A stretch of DNA of 64,000 nt from Paenibacillus castaneae (GCF_002884445.1 NZ_KZ614144.1:1530202-1594201); one strand, 5' to 3'; counted from the first letter of the stretch, positions 44,151-53,552 are shown. The notes: generated by a model from the letters alone, not told the origin. Made by a program: numbers and translations.

Positions 44151-44930
44151 GTGGAGTTCAAAGGGAAAACAGCGTTAATTACAGGAAGCGCGAAGGGATT
44201 GGGCAAACGAACTGCCCTTCAGCTTGCTGAGCAGGGCTGCAATATTGTCATCAATTATTATGAAAGCGAGCAAGAAGCGCAGCAGGTAAAGGAACAAATC
44301 GAGCGGCTGGGCGTTAAAGCGCTTGCTGTTCAAGCCGATATTGCAACGGTTGAGGGTGTGGAGAAGCTTGCAGATGCGGCAGAACGCTGGGCAGGCGGTG
44401 TAGATATCCTCGTGAATAATGCGGGCCCATTCGTACGAAAGCGTACATTATTCAGCGAATACGATGAGGCGACCATTATTCGGCTGCTGAACGGCAATTT
44501 ATTAAGCGTTATGCTGTTAGACCACCGCTTGCTTCCTGGGATGCGTGAGCGCAAATGGGGCCGGGTTATTCATTTCGGCTTCGGACATGCGGGAGAGGCA
44601 AGAGCATGGCCTCACAGAACGGTATATGCAGCAGCGAAGACAGGCCTTGTATCGTTTACGAAATCATTGGCAGTGGAAGAAGCGCCTCATGGAATAACGG
44701 TCAATTTGATTGGTCCTGGAGATATTCGCGGTATGAATAAAGAACGTTCCATTGAAGAAGTGGAAAGCGATTATGATTCAGAATCACCAATTGGCCGGCC
44801 TGGCGCTGGCGAGGATGTTGCACGGGTCGTGCTTTTCCTGTGTGGTCTGAAATCGAATTTCTTAACCGGCAACGTGATAGACGTCACAGGCGGCTTTGAT
44901 CCTATAGTGGCCAATATCAAAGGGATGTAG
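44151..44930 (+). CDS. SDR-family oxidoreductase, catalytic Ser replaced
   Basis: The 259-residue protein is a classical short-chain dehydrogenase: cofactor motif TGSAKGLG, NNAG, Tyr-Lys in 'VYAAAKTGLVSF', and 'DVTGGFD' near the end. The residue 13 before the Tyr, normally the catalytic Ser, is His (in FGFGHAG). Activity may be altered or use another residue. The start is GTG at 44151 with GGGGAAG upstream, 20 bp after the HEPN gene, so the two are cotranscribed. Substrate unknown. Confidence 0.88.
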   Translation: MEFKGKTALITGSAKGLGKRTALQLAEQGCNIVINYYESEQEAQQVKEQIERLGVKALAVQADIATVEGVEKLADAAERWAGGVDILVNNAGPFVRKRTLFSEYDEATIIRLLNGNLLSVMLLDHRLLPGMRERKWGRVIHFGFGHAGEARAWPHRTVYAAAKTGLVSFTKSLAVEEAPHGITVNLIGPGDIRGMNKERSIEEVESDYDSESPIGRPGAGEDVARVVLFLCGLKSNFLTGNVIDVTGGFDPIVANIKGM

Positions 44931-44940
44931 TGCGCGCAAA

Positions 44941-44999
44941 AAAAGAGTCTTATCAATAGGCAAGGGAGCTTGGGCTCCATGCCATGATAAGACTCTTCG
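44941..44999. terminator. Bidirectional terminator
   Basis: AAGAGTCTTATCA pairs with TGATAAGACTCTT between two convergent genes, with A-rich and TCTT flanks. Confidence 0.85.
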
Positions 45000-45041
45000 T
45001 CATTCTAACGCAAAGGCGTTAACCCGTTGTTCATATATTTA

Positions 45042-45287
45042 TTAGAATACTTGAACGACTTCGATTACACCTTCAACTTCTTCAAGAAGTGCACGTTCGA
45101 TACCCGCTTTAAGCGTGATCGTCGAGCTTGGGCAGCTTCCGCATGCCCCCATCAGGCGAAGTTTGATGATGCCGCCCTCGACATCAACCAATTCTACGTC
45201 GCCGCCATCGCGTTGTAGAAACGGGCGAAGCTTATCCAATACGTCCAACACTTCATCATACATGGTGTCTTGTACTTGTTCACTCAT
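45042..45287 (-). CDS. NifU C-terminal-type Fe-S scaffold (YutI/NfuA-like)
   Basis: The 81-residue protein is a lone NifU C-terminal domain. It has '[15 protein letters not shown]' and the CxxC cluster motif in '[19 protein letters not shown]'. It carries and passes on [4Fe-4S] clusters to apoproteins. The ATG at 45287 has AGGAG 9 bp upstream; the ATG at 45296 directly abuts that site. The adjacent YuzB and YutJ-type genes match the yutI-yuzB-yutJ grouping seen in B. subtilis. Confidence 0.93.
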   Translation of the reverse strand: MSEQVQDTMYDEVLDVLDKLRPFLQRDGGDVELVDVEGGIIKLRLMGACGSCPSSTITLKAGIERALLEEVEGVIEVVQVF

Positions 45288-45373
45288 TGCAATCATCTCC
45301 TTTCTCCCCTATTATAGTACAAAGTGAAGCAATTGAAAATGGATAGTAACTGAGCAAAGTTAGGTGAGGCAAA

Positions 45374-45646
45374 ATGTTTAAACTAATGATTGAGTTTTGT
45401 GCCAGCAATATGCATCATGGCACAGACCGAATAATGAAGTTATTTGAACAAAATGATGAATATGAAGTAACAGAGTATGGCTGTCTAGGCAACTGCGGCG
45501 AATGCTATTTAAACCCATTCGCGCTTGTAGACGGCACTATTGTATCTGCTGATACGGTAGACGAGCTTTACGACAATATTTTGAAAGCAATCGAGCAGCA
45601 GCAGTCCGACCGTGAAGCGCTGGATAAGCTGCTGGACGATTTATAA
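45374..45646 (+). CDS. YuzB-like protein (DUF1450)
   Basis: The 90-residue protein has 'IEFCASNMHHG' and 'EYGCLGNCGECYLNPFALVDG', the conserved four-cysteine pattern of YuzB/DUF1450. It may bind a metal or cluster, given the neighbouring Fe-S gene; the role is not known. It is divergent from the NifU-type gene and ends 4 bp before the convergent flavoprotein gene, with no terminator between. Confidence 0.9.
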   Translation: MFKLMIEFCASNMHHGTDRIMKLFEQNDEYEVTEYGCLGNCGECYLNPFALVDGTIVSADTVDELYDNILKAIEQQQSDREALDKLLDDL

Positions 45647-45650
45647 ATGT

Positions 45651-46721
45651 TTAGCCAAGATGACGTTTGGAGCGCCAGAGCACGCCGCTCTTCACAAGCC
45701 TAGGAACGCGTCCCATTAGAGCAGTGCCGCCCATAAGCCCAAAGCCGCTTTTCTTGCCGAGCGAGCCAAGTACGCCCTTCAGCTTAAGCTTGCCCAATCG
45801 AGGAAGTGATTTATCATGCCAAATCGCTTGAAGCACCTCGGCGATTTGCTTGCCTTGAGCACCGGCTGCTTGCCCGCTTGGCGATAATGGCAATGCGGCG
45901 CAATCGCCTACTATAAATACATCGTTATAGTCAGGCAATTGATGATATTCATTAATGATGAGTCTGCCTTGATTATCTTTAGGCAAATGAATGCGTTGAA
46001 CAAGCTCAACAGGTTGAATACCGGCGGTCCATACCGTTGCATCTGTATAAATTGGCGCCGGATTGTTCGCATCATGCAGAATGCCGCCTTCGAGTCTTGT
46101 TAGCCCGACATTTCCCCACATTTCCACGTTATGCTCCTGAAACCAATCTGCTACAAACCGCTGTAATTTACCTGGAAATGCGGATAGAACGCTTGGTCCG
46201 CGATCCAATATTCGAATATTCAGGTCAGGACGGCTTTCCCTCAGCTCGGCTGCAACCTCTACACCGCTCAAGCCGCCTCCAACAATTGACACCTGGCCAT
46301 AAGGCTTGACGTCGTTTAACAACGCATAGGTGCGTCTGGCAGCTGAAAAAGATTGAATGCTTGTCGAGAACTGCTCAGCGCCTTCGATGCCATGATATTT
46401 ATCGGTACAGCCAAGTCCAATAACAAGCCAATTGTACGCAATGGAATCCTGTCCATCAAGATGAACAAGCTTAAGCTCCATATCGACATCCGTTACTTCT
46501 CCATAAGCCAGACTGACTCTTGGATCAATCGGGAATTTAACCCGAAGCTCCAGATCAGTTACGGTACCAGCAGCTAGTGCATAATATTCTGTTTTCAAGC
46601 CTTGAAAGGGCATACGATCGATCAAAACAATGGATACGTCATGCGGTAAATGCTTCTCAAGCAGCTCATTCGCGATAGCGAGTCCGCCATAGCCACCACC
46701 CAAAATAACAAGTTTTCTCAT
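45651..46721 (-). CDS. NDH-2-like FAD-dependent oxidoreductase (YutJ-type)
   Basis: The 356-residue flavoprotein has two dinucleotide-binding motifs, FAD 'VILGGGYGGLAIANEL' (residues 4-19) and NAD 'VSIVGGGLSGVEVAAEL' (about 152-168), and the C-terminal FAD contact 'DVFIVGDCAALP'. It lies in the type II NADH dehydrogenase-like family but the C-terminal membrane helix is not obvious. The Bacillus relative YutJ is at the same place beside YuzB. It may oxidise NADH or pass electrons in Fe-S assembly; unproven. Confidence 0.88.
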   Translation of the reverse strand: MRKLVILGGGYGGLAIANELLEKHLPHDVSIVLIDRMPFQGLKTEYYALAAGTVTDLELRVKFPIDPRVSLAYGEVTDVDMELKLVHLDGQDSIAYNWLVIGLGCTDKYHGIEGAEQFSTSIQSFSAARRTYALLNDVKPYGQVSIVGGGLSGVEVAAELRESRPDLNIRILDRGPSVLSAFPGKLQRFVADWFQEHNVEMWGNVGLTRLEGGILHDANNPAPIYTDATVWTAGIQPVELVQRIHLPKDNQGRLIINEYHQLPDYNDVFIVGDCAALPLSPSGQAAGAQGKQIAEVLQAIWHDKSLPRLGKLKLKGVLGSLGKKSGFGLMGGTALMGRVPRLVKSGVLWRSKRHLG

Positions 46722-46780
46722 ATGATCTTCAACTCCATGCTTCTAGTTGATTATTTTATAATGTGTCGCTGTCATGTTGT

Positions 46781-47884
46781 TTACTCATATACTTTAATTT
46801 CATTGTAGAATGTATCGCGCTCAACCGGAATTCGTCCTGCGCCTTTAATAAGCCAGATCAGATCCTCGCGTGTAATGCCTTCTGGCGTTAAAGCGCCGGC
46901 AGCATGGCTGATCTTTTCCTTCACAATCGTTCCATGCGCATCGGATGCTCCCATAGTCAAAGCAACCTGTGTCAGTTGAACACCAATGTTGATGAAGTAT
47001 GCTTTAATATGCTGGAAGTTATCCAGCATTAAACGGCTTATGGCAATCGTCTTCAAGTCCTCGAATGCGGAGTTGCGACGGCGTATGCCAGCTCTTGGGT
47101 TGATGGGCTGCATAGACAATGGAATGAAAACTTGGAAGCCGTTTGTATCGTCCTGAAGCTCGCGAATATGCATCATGTGGCGAATGCGATCCTCTTTTGT
47201 TTCAATAGATCCGTAAAGCATAGTCGTATGGGTACGCAGTCCAAGCTCATGAGCGGTGCGGTGCACCTCCAAATATTGCGAGACATCAGCTTTGTCTACG
47301 CGCATTTTTTTGCGGTAATGATCGGATAAAATTTCAGCGCCGCCTCCCGTTAGTGATTGCAAGCCAGCTTTCATCAGCTCTTGCAGCACCTCACGGTAAG
47401 TCAGTCCGCTGATGCGGGAGAAGAAATCGATTTCCGCTGCGGTATAAGCTTTCAATGTAACCTCTGGGAACCGGGCTTTCAGCGCGCTCAGAGAATCAAC
47501 ATAATACTGGAAAGGAACGTTGGCATTATGTCCGCCGACAATATGGAACTCTCGAACGCCGGGATGGAAATGCTGCTCTACATATTCGATCATTTGCTCA
47601 CCGCTCAGCGTATACGAGCCTTCTTCGCCCTCATCCTTGCGGAAATTACAAAATGCACAGTGCGCTTCGCACACATTCGTGAAGTAAAGACTCATATTTT
47701 CGATAAAATAAACCTTTTTCCCGTTTTTACGCAAATTGACTTCATTAGCTAATTGTCCAATGGTGAGCAGATCGTCCGATTGATATAAGAAAACGCCATC
47801 TTCTAACGATAAACGCTGCCCATGACGCACTTTTTCAATAATGCTCTGCATTTGTTTGTCTTCTGTTGGTATAACGACATTCAT
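46781..47884 (-). CDS. mqnE: Aminofutalosine synthase (radical SAM)
   Basis: The 367-residue protein is a radical SAM enzyme with CxxxCxxC (in 'CEAHCAFCNF', about residues 72-79), 'FHIVGGHN', and 'INIGVQLTQVALTMGASDAHGTI', which match MqnE. It joins 3-[(1-carboxyvinyl)oxy]benzoate to SAM to form aminofutalosine, the second step of the futalosine route to menaquinone. No other mqn gene is in the window. The cell would therefore use futalosine rather than the classic MenFDHCEBA route. Confidence 0.92.
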   Translation of the reverse strand: MNVVIPTEDKQMQSIIEKVRHGQRLSLEDGVFLYQSDDLLTIGQLANEVNLRKNGKKVYFIENMSLYFTNVCEAHCAFCNFRKDEGEEGSYTLSGEQMIEYVEQHFHPGVREFHIVGGHNANVPFQYYVDSLSALKARFPEVTLKAYTAAEIDFFSRISGLTYREVLQELMKAGLQSLTGGGAEILSDHYRKKMRVDKADVSQYLEVHRTAHELGLRTHTTMLYGSIETKEDRIRHMMHIRELQDDTNGFQVFIPLSMQPINPRAGIRRRNSAFEDLKTIAISRLMLDNFQHIKAYFINIGVQLTQVALTMGASDAHGTIVKEKISHAAGALTPEGITREDLIWLIKGAGRIPVERDTFYNEIKVYE

Positions 47885-48039
47885 GGCAATGCCTCCTTGA
47901 GTTTGTAGCTTGTGAAAAAAATAACTTGCTTTTCCGTATAAGAAGCTGTAACTATTATAAACCTCTTATGTAGCAGGGGCAATAACAAACTATTTTAATA
48001 GGCAGAAATTGGCTGAAATTGAGAATGGGCACCCTTCTC

Positions 48040-48068
48040 TTGAGCAAGCGAACAAAGTGGAGTATACT
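48040..48068 (+). promoter_or_regulatory. Sigma-A promoter of the HesB/IscA-type gene
   Basis: TTGAGC (48040-48045), 17-bp spacer, TATACT (48063-48068), 61 bp before the start codon. Confidence 0.7.
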
Positions 48069-48128
48069 ACAGATAAGTAAGTGAACACTATTAATGAAGG
48101 TTAAGACACATAAATGGAGGGATGTCGT

Positions 48129-48491
48129 ATGATCACGATCAGTGATAGTGCATCTGATAAAATAAAAGAAATGCTGGAGGAAGAAGGAACACCTGGCTTA
48201 TTTCTTAGAATTGGCGTGAAGGAAGGCGGCTGCAGCGGCTTTTCCTATGGTATGGGCTTCGACGATGAGGATCAAGAAGGCGACCAAGCCATTGAAATGC
48301 AAGGCTTAAAAGTCGTGGTGGATGGGAACAGCATTCAATATTTGAACGGTCTCGTTATCGATTACAAGGAGTCGGGTATGAGCGGCGGCTTCACCATCGA
48401 GAATCCTAACGCAAGCGCTACATGCGGCTGCGGATCATCTTTCCGTACGGCTACGGCTGCTGGCAAACCTGCTGCTGCGGGCGAATGTTAA
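48129..48491 (+). CDS. HesB/IscA-type Fe-S insertion protein
   Basis: The 120-residue A-type carrier has the three conserved cysteines: 'GGCSGFSYGM' and 'CGCGSSF' near the end. It delivers Fe-S clusters to target proteins. A short tail (TATAAGKPAAAGEC) follows the normal end of the family and adds an extra Cys. The ATG at 48129 has GGAGGG upstream; the ATG at 48114 overlaps that site. It is close to YutM of B. subtilis, which also groups near yutI. Confidence 0.93.
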   Translation: MITISDSASDKIKEMLEEEGTPGLFLRIGVKEGGCSGFSYGMGFDDEDQEGDQAIEMQGLKVVVDGNSIQYLNGLVIDYKESGMSGGFTIENPNASATCGCGSSFRTATAAGKPAAAGEC

Positions 48492-48529
48492 TTCACTGTA
48501 AATGATGAATAATTTATAAAATCATATAC

Positions 48530-48578
48530 CTCCTAAGCTTATGTGGAACATTTATCCTAAGCTTAGGAGTTTTTTTTG
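48530..48578 (+). terminator. Rho-independent terminator
   Basis: CTCCTAAGCTT pairs with AAGCTTAGGAG, followed by eight T. Confidence 0.88.
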
Positions 48579-48599
48579 GAAATCTGATAACTATGCTCA

Positions 48600-48637
48600 T
48601 GAAAAAAAGAGCCCTGTTACAGGCTCTCTTTTCCGAT
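48600..48637 (-). terminator. Minus-strand terminator
   Basis: GAGCC pairs with GGCTC over an 8-nt loop with a T-run when read on the minus strand. It may end transcripts coming from the SH3-type gene at 48906. Confidence 0.75.
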
Positions 48638-48905
48638 GGTGTTTGATCGTTGAGTTTCTTCAATTTTCACACTTCACATGGTTAGAATTACTTGGGCACC
48701 GCTTTTCGCAATCCGGTTTTACGAGATTGTTATTGGCGAGTGTGTTCAGAGATACTCTGCGACACAACCCCTCGCTTTCCTATAGCTAAGTGATTAAATA
48801 AATTCCTCCTGCAGCCCTAGCACCAAATGGTCCAACGGAACCACACCTCTCTTCACACCATCACTATTATATTGCACACTTTGCGCCAACAATATACGTG
48901 GCTGA
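48638..48905. other. Unexplained stretch between a terminator and the SH3-type gene
   Basis: About 270 bp with no recognised gene. On the minus strand a 36-codon frame (48767 down to 48660) starts with TTG behind GCGAGGGG and encodes a peptide with CEKRCPSNSN and a later Cys. The ribosome site is too close to the TTG. I cannot support it as a gene. The rest is non-coding in appearance. Confidence 0.4.
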
Positions 48906-49457
48906 TTAATAATTTTTTGAAAATGGATTCGGAAGGAAGTCGGCTTTATCGATAAAGCCAGTAAATCCGCCGGGAGCGCTGATTCGATAACGTTCACCGC
49001 TGCTTTCCTCGATACGAATCGGTGTATTCGAAGGCGCCTTAATCATGGATCCGTTCTCGGCATACACATTAGCACCTTCACGGAGCCTTCCTTCCTGTGC
49101 TTTCGCAGCTTCCCATTGGGTCAGTACTTTTCTGGGCAGCCAGATATCACCATCATAGGGTCCATCATAGGTGAAAATATTAACTTTAACCCATTCTCCG
49201 GATGTCTGAGTTACCTGCACAACTTTTCCGGCGAATAGCTCATAGCCAGATGGCTTAGCTTCATTTGGTTCGGCAGAAAATACGATAGGTGATTCAATAA
49301 TCCATTCGGTTGGTGTAACGTCAACCCGTTCATCATCTTTATTTGTATGCTTGCCATTGGCTCCGATCGATAAGGAAATGATGATAACCGCCAAAGTTAA
49401 TCCAATCAATAACGATAATTCAAACCGTTTGCTTAGCCAATTGGACGTTTGATTCAA
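48906..49457 (-). CDS. Membrane-anchored SH3-like protein
   Basis: The 183-residue protein has a signal anchor (about 14-32) and an extracytoplasmic part that looks like two SH3b-type beta domains: 'YELFAGKVVQVTQTSGEWVKVNIFTYDG' and 'REGANVYAENGSMIKAPSNTPIRIEESSGERYRIS...GGFTGFID'. SH3b domains often bind wall or peptides. A ribosome site AGGAGG lies 11 bp before the ATG. It stands alone. I do not know the partner. Confidence 0.72.
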   Translation of the reverse strand: MNQTSNWLSKRFELSLLIGLTLAVIIISLSIGANGKHTNKDDERVDVTPTEWIIESPIVFSAEPNEAKPSGYELFAGKVVQVTQTSGEWVKVNIFTYDGPYDGDIWLPRKVLTQWEAAKAQEGRLREGANVYAENGSMIKAPSNTPIRIEESSGERYRISAPGGFTGFIDKADFLPNPFSKNY

Positions 49458-49550
49458 TGTTCAGCACCTCCTGAAATGTAGACGCTTAACCCATTGAAAA
49501 GTTTCTTTTTATAATAATAAAAACCATTTATTTACTTTACCTAACGATAA

Positions 49551-49596
49551 AAGCCCTCCGTGCTCGTGCGAATTGCACGGCTGTAGACGGCTTTTG
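49551..49596 (-). terminator. Terminator after pflA
   Basis: AAAAGCC and GGCTTTT flank an inner CGTGC/GCACG stem. Read on the minus strand it ends in TTTT, as expected for the pflBA transcript. Confidence 0.7.
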
Positions 49597-49615
49597 CTCT
49601 TATGGGCTGTTAGCA

Positions 49616-50401
49616 CTAGCGTTTGTACGCTGAAGCTTCCTGGCGCCCTGTATCAATGAGCCGATAAGCTCGCTCGATTTGGTCCTCGGTTGGAGCTGAT
49701 ATCCCCTCTAGCGGATATGGGAGCTTAAGCTGCTGCCATTTGTAGATGCCCATTCGGTGATAGGGCAGAAGCTCGAGCTTCTGCACATGGTCCAGTGTAC
49801 CAATAAATTGCCCCAGCTCCAGAAGATCTTGATAAGAATCGGTAACACCAGGAACGAGGACGTGGCGAATCCACATGCTCTTACCTTCATCGGACAAGTG
49901 GCAGGCAAAGCGGATTGTTCGTTTATTGGATTGTGTCGTGAGCGCCACATGCCGATCCTTATTGATTTGTTTGAGGTCGAGCAGCACAAGATCCGTAGCC
50001 TCTAAAAGACCGGAGGAATCGAAATGCGAAGGCTCGCAGAAGCCTGACGTATCCAAGGCGGTATGAAGACCGAATCGGCGCTTCACCTCGCGGAACAGTG
50101 CTGCAACGAATGGAGCTTGAAGAGTCGGTTCGCCCCCAGTTACCGTGATGCCGCCTCCGGATCGCTTGTAATAGCTGACGAAAGGCTCAATCTCTGCCAA
50201 CACTTCTTCGACAGTAGTCAAATCTCCTGCTGCTGTATCCCAAGAATCGGGATTATGGCAAAACTGGCAGCGAAGCGCACAGCCCTGCATAAACAGGACG
50301 AAGCGAATGCCGGGACCATCTACTGTGCCGAAAGTATCAAGGGAGTGAATTCGCCCTTTGACAGCTGCATCAGAGCCAAAATGCTGGCGAATGTTCATCA
50401 T
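49616..50401 (-). CDS. pflA: Pyruvate formate-lyase activating enzyme
   Basis: The 261-residue radical SAM enzyme has CALRCQFC (residues about 42-49) and 'GGGITVTGGEPTLQ'. It makes the glycyl radical on PflB under anoxic conditions using SAM and a [4Fe-4S] cluster. 'IHSLDTFGTVDGPGIRFVLFMQGC' is typical. It follows pflB by 18 bp, so the two form an operon. Either of the first two Met codons could start it. Confidence 0.97.
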   Translation of the reverse strand: MMNIRQHFGSDAAVKGRIHSLDTFGTVDGPGIRFVLFMQGCALRCQFCHNPDSWDTAAGDLTTVEEVLAEIEPFVSYYKRSGGGITVTGGEPTLQAPFVAALFREVKRRFGLHTALDTSGFCEPSHFDSSGLLEATDLVLLDLKQINKDRHVALTTQSNKRTIRFACHLSDEGKSMWIRHVLVPGVTDSYQDLLELGQFIGTLDHVQKLELLPYHRMGIYKWQQLKLPYPLEGISAPTEDQIERAYRLIDTGRQEASAYKR

Positions 50402-50419
50402 ATTACCTCTCCTTCGTTC

Positions 50420-52687
50420 TTACATCGAACCGTGGAATGTTCGGCTTATTACTTCAAGCTGCTGCTCGCGTGATAGTTTAATGAAGTGAACGGCATAACC
50501 CGAAACTCTAACGGTTAGCTGCGGGTACAGCTCTGGATGCTCCATGGCGTCCTGGAGCGTAGCACGGTCAAATACGTTAACGTTAAGATGATGGGCATGC
50601 CTAGACATATAGCTGTCCAGCATAGCTGTCAAATTATTGATTCTTGCTTCTGGCTCACGTCCGAGTGCTTTCCCAACGATGGAGAAGGTGTTGGATATGC
50701 CGTCCAGCGACTCGCTATATGGCAGCTTTGCAACGCTCGCAAGCGAGGCCAGCGCACCTTTGCGGTCACGGCCGTGCATAGGGTTCGCGCCTGGCGCGAA
50801 AGGTTCGCCGGCTTTGCGTCCATCAGGCGTGGCACCGGTTTTTTTGCCATATACAACATTAGAAGTAATGGTCAGCACCGATTGTGTAGGGATGGCATTG
50901 CGATAAGCCCGCTGCTTCCGCAGCTTGCTCATAAATGTCTCGACGAGCTGCACGGCAATGGTGTCTACGCGATCATCAGAGTTGCCGTATTGCGGATATT
51001 CACCCTCGATTTCAAAATCGATTGCGATGCCCAGATGGTTGCGGACGGGCCGGACCTTAGCGTGCTTGATCGCGCTTAGGCTGTCGGCTACTACAGACAA
51101 GCCCGCAATGCCGCAGGCCATCGTACGGATAATCTCGCGGTCGTGAAGTGCAAATTCTAAACGCTCATAGCAATATTTATCATGCATGTAGTGAATGACG
51201 TTCAGTGTATTCATGTACAGCTCGGCCAGCCAGTCCATTACTTCATCATAGCGTTCCATCACTTTGGCATAATCTAGTATCTCATCCGACATCGGCTCTT
51301 TTCTCGGAGCAATTTGGATACCAAGCTTCTCATCGATGCCGCCATTGATCGCATAAAGCAACGCTTTAGCCAGATTGGCGCGAGCTCCGAAAAATTGCAT
51401 TTGCTTGCCAATTCTCATTGCGGAGACGCAGCAGGCAATTCCATAATCGTCCCCGAACTGCGGAACCATCAAATCATCGTTCTCATATTGGATCGAGCTG
51501 GTTTCGATTGAAACTTTAGCACAATAATTTTTGAAGCCCTCTGGCAGTCTCGTAGACCAAAGCACCGTCAGGTTAGGCTCTGGTGCAGGACCGAGATTGT
51601 ACAAAGTATGCAGCATTCGGAAAGAGCTTTTTGTTACAAGGGAGCGACCGTCAGCAGCCATGCCGCCAATCGATTCTGTTACCCATGTTGGATCACCGCT
51701 GAACAGTTCATTGTAGTCCGGTGTTCGGAGAAATTTGACAATCCGCAGCTTCATGACGAAATGATCATATATTTCTTGAGCTTCTTGCTCCGTCAGCGAG
51801 CCTTCCATTAAGTCACGCTCGAAGTATATATCCAGAAAGGAGGATACGCGTCCCAAGCTCATCGCAGCGCCGTTTTGCTCTTTAATGGCACCTAGGTAAG
51901 CGAAGTATAGCCATTGCACCGCTTCCTTCGCATGACGCGCCGGCATCGAAATATCGCAGTCATAGGATGCGGCCATACGTTTCAGTTCATCTAATGCGCG
52001 AATCTGCTCGGCATGCTCCTCGCGCTCACGAATGACAGCTTCTGTCATTTGAACCTTCTCTGTGAGCTCTATATCCTTCTTCTTCTCCTGAATCAGACGG
52101 TCTACGCCGTATAGCGCTACCCTGCGGTAATCACCGATAATGCGACCGCGGCCGTAAGCGTCGGGAAGACCGGTAATAATACCGGCTTTCCTTGCGCTGC
52201 GCATATCCGCTGTATAAGCATCAAATACACCTTGGTTATGTGTTTTACGCATATCTGTGAATAAACGTACGATTTCCTCTGGAAGCTTAAAGCCATACGC
52301 TTCGCATGCATCCTGCACCATACGGACACCGCCGAAAGGCTGGATGGAACGCTTAAAGGGCTCGTCGGTCTGCACGCCGACGATTTGTTCAAGGTCGCGG
52401 TTTAAGTACCCGGCGCCATGGGAGACAATGGTGGAAGGGGTGCTCGTATCCACATCCAGTACGCCGCCTTGCTCGCGTTCTCTGCGAGTCAGCTCGCTTA
52501 CCTCATGCCAGAGCTGTTCTGTAGCTTCCGTTGGACCAGCAAGAAAAGTATCATCACCCGTGTAGGGAGTTACATGCAATAAAATAAAATCACGTACATC
52601 GATTTGGTCTCGCCATGCACCTTGCTTAAACCCTCTCCACGCTTCGTTAATTTTGTTCGTCTGCAATGATGTCTCAGTTAAAGCCAT
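50420..52687 (-). CDS. pflB: Formate acetyltransferase (pyruvate formate-lyase)
   Basis: The 755-residue enzyme cleaves pyruvate plus CoA to acetyl-CoA and formate in anaerobic growth. It has the twin catalytic cysteines (in '[13 protein letters not shown]') and the C-terminal glycyl radical motif RVSGYAV. The length is normal. The ATG at 52687 is used because GGAGG lies 9 bp upstream; the frame continues to 52702. Two dyads that fit the NreC site lie in the shared promoter region with the nreA-like gene. Formate would leave through the FocA/NirC channel at 56.1 kb. Confidence 0.97.
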   Translation of the reverse strand: MALTETSLQTNKINEAWRGFKQGAWRDQIDVRDFILLHVTPYTGDDTFLAGPTEATEQLWHEVSELTRREREQGGVLDVDTSTPSTIVSHGAGYLNRDLEQIVGVQTDEPFKRSIQPFGGVRMVQDACEAYGFKLPEEIVRLFTDMRKTHNQGVFDAYTADMRSARKAGIITGLPDAYGRGRIIGDYRRVALYGVDRLIQEKKKDIELTEKVQMTEAVIREREEHAEQIRALDELKRMAASYDCDISMPARHAKEAVQWLYFAYLGAIKEQNGAAMSLGRVSSFLDIYFERDLMEGSLTEQEAQEIYDHFVMKLRIVKFLRTPDYNELFSGDPTWVTESIGGMAADGRSLVTKSSFRMLHTLYNLGPAPEPNLTVLWSTRLPEGFKNYCAKVSIETSSIQYENDDLMVPQFGDDYGIACCVSAMRIGKQMQFFGARANLAKALLYAINGGIDEKLGIQIAPRKEPMSDEILDYAKVMERYDEVMDWLAELYMNTLNVIHYMHDKYCYERLEFALHDREIIRTMACGIAGLSVVADSLSAIKHAKVRPVRNHLGIAIDFEIEGEYPQYGNSDDRVDTIAVQLVETFMSKLRKQRAYRNAIPTQSVLTITSNVVYGKKTGATPDGRKAGEPFAPGANPMHGRDRKGALASLASVAKLPYSESLDGISNTFSIVGKALGREPEARINNLTAMLDSYMSRHAHHLNVNVFDRATLQDAMEHPELYPQLTVRVSGYAVHFIKLSREQQLEVISRTFHGSM

Positions 52688-52782
52688 AGTCAATTCCTCC
52701 ATTCAGTATCGGTTAGTACCCGACTTTCTCTAAATAGCTGAACACGGGTTATATATTCATCATACATCTGCTGCGCTTCAAG

Positions 52783-52808
52783 CATAATCAGGGAATCTCC
52801 TGATTATG
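52783..52808. promoter_or_regulatory. Dyad operator upstream of pflB
   Basis: CATAATCAGG-N6-CCTGATTATG is an inverted repeat with ten-base perfect arms. Its core is TCAGGGAATCTCCTGA (52788-52803). It is centred about 43 bp before the expected start if the minus-strand TATGAT (52764-52759) is the pflB -10. The core matches the AGGG-N4-CCCT form of NreC sites except at one base. Confidence 0.75.
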
Positions 52809-52878
52809 AGGAGAGAAAGTCCTGAGTGGCATTGAGCGAACTGCTGCAGCACATATTCGGGGTACCCTTCTCCTGAAT

Positions 52879-52894
52879 TCAGGGAATTCCCTGA
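52879..52894. promoter_or_regulatory. Perfect dyad facing the nreA-like gene
   Basis: TCAGGGAATTCCCTGA is a perfect 16-bp palindrome containing AGGG-N4-CCCT. It overlaps CCTGAATTCAGG (52872-52883). A TATAAT at 52918-52923 places it about 43 bp before a rightward start, towards the GAF gene. Confidence 0.8.
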
Positions 52895-53045
52895 CATACA
52901 AAGCTTTGTAATAGCTTTATAATAAAAAGCACAGCTGAGAGAATGGATTAAGACATTTGCTAGTTAGCTGATGATAAGCAGGAATAAACCAAACATTGAG
53001 GTTGGACATATATGCCATAAATATGGTAAGGAAGGGGGAACGACG

Positions 53046-53474
53046 ATGAAGACGATCGAAGCGGGAATTGCTTCCGGTATTGAACGGTTGAGATTTGAGA
53101 CTGGCAGCGATTTCGCGGGACTCGGCTTAATCGACATCCAAATACGCAAGCTGCGCTGGACCTTCGCGGCGGGCAGTATTAGCAAACGTACGCTGCTTGT
53201 CGAACAGAAGACGAGCGCCGGCTTGTCCGGAGCCGCCATTCGTTCCGGTAGACCTGCAAGTACGGGTGCCGCGATGTCGGATCAAGAGAGATTCAAGCTG
53301 GGCGAGCCTGTATTACTCGCAGAGCAGCTATATATAGCCCTGAGCATGCCTATAGAAACGGATAAGGGGATTGTTGGCGTTATTTTATTAGGAAGGCGCT
53401 CACTACTATCCTACCAAGCAGAGGAGACAGAGCGTGCGAGCTTACTGACGAAGGAGCTGGCTAAGCATTTATAA
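53046..53474 (+). CDS. nreA: NreA-like GAF-domain protein
   Basis: The 142-residue protein is a single GAF domain: 'IEAGIASGIERLRFETGSDFAGLGLID', 'GLSGAAIRSGRPA' and 'GVILLGRRS'. It has no cysteine and no signal or membrane part. In staphylococci NreA binds nitrate and controls the NreB kinase. Here it lies between pflB and the NreC/NreB-like pair. I infer that it has the same role, but the nitrate-binding residues cannot be checked by eye. The ATG at 53046 has AAGGGGG upstream; a longer frame to 52971 does not. Confidence 0.72.
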   Translation: MKTIEAGIASGIERLRFETGSDFAGLGLIDIQIRKLRWTFAAGSISKRTLLVEQKTSAGLSGAAIRSGRPASTGAAMSDQERFKLGEPVLLAEQLYIALSMPIETDKGIVGVILLGRRSLLSYQAEETERASLLTKELAKHL

Positions 53475-53517
53475 GAAACGCGGAGTAGCCATACCATATA
53501 TAACTGTTTTATAATTG

Positions 53518-53552
53518 CCGTTCCTTATGGTCGATGACGGGGGACGGTTTTC
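53518..53552 (+). terminator. Terminator-like hairpin after the nreA-like gene
   Basis: CCGTTCC pairs with GGGACGG (one G-T pair) and is followed by TTTT. The two-component pair downstream may thus have its own promoter. Confidence 0.6.

Noticed and set aside
50537..52811. Several long plus-strand frames opposite pflB
   Set aside because: They are codon-bias shadows of the highly biased pflB gene, with no ribosome sites or recognisable domains.
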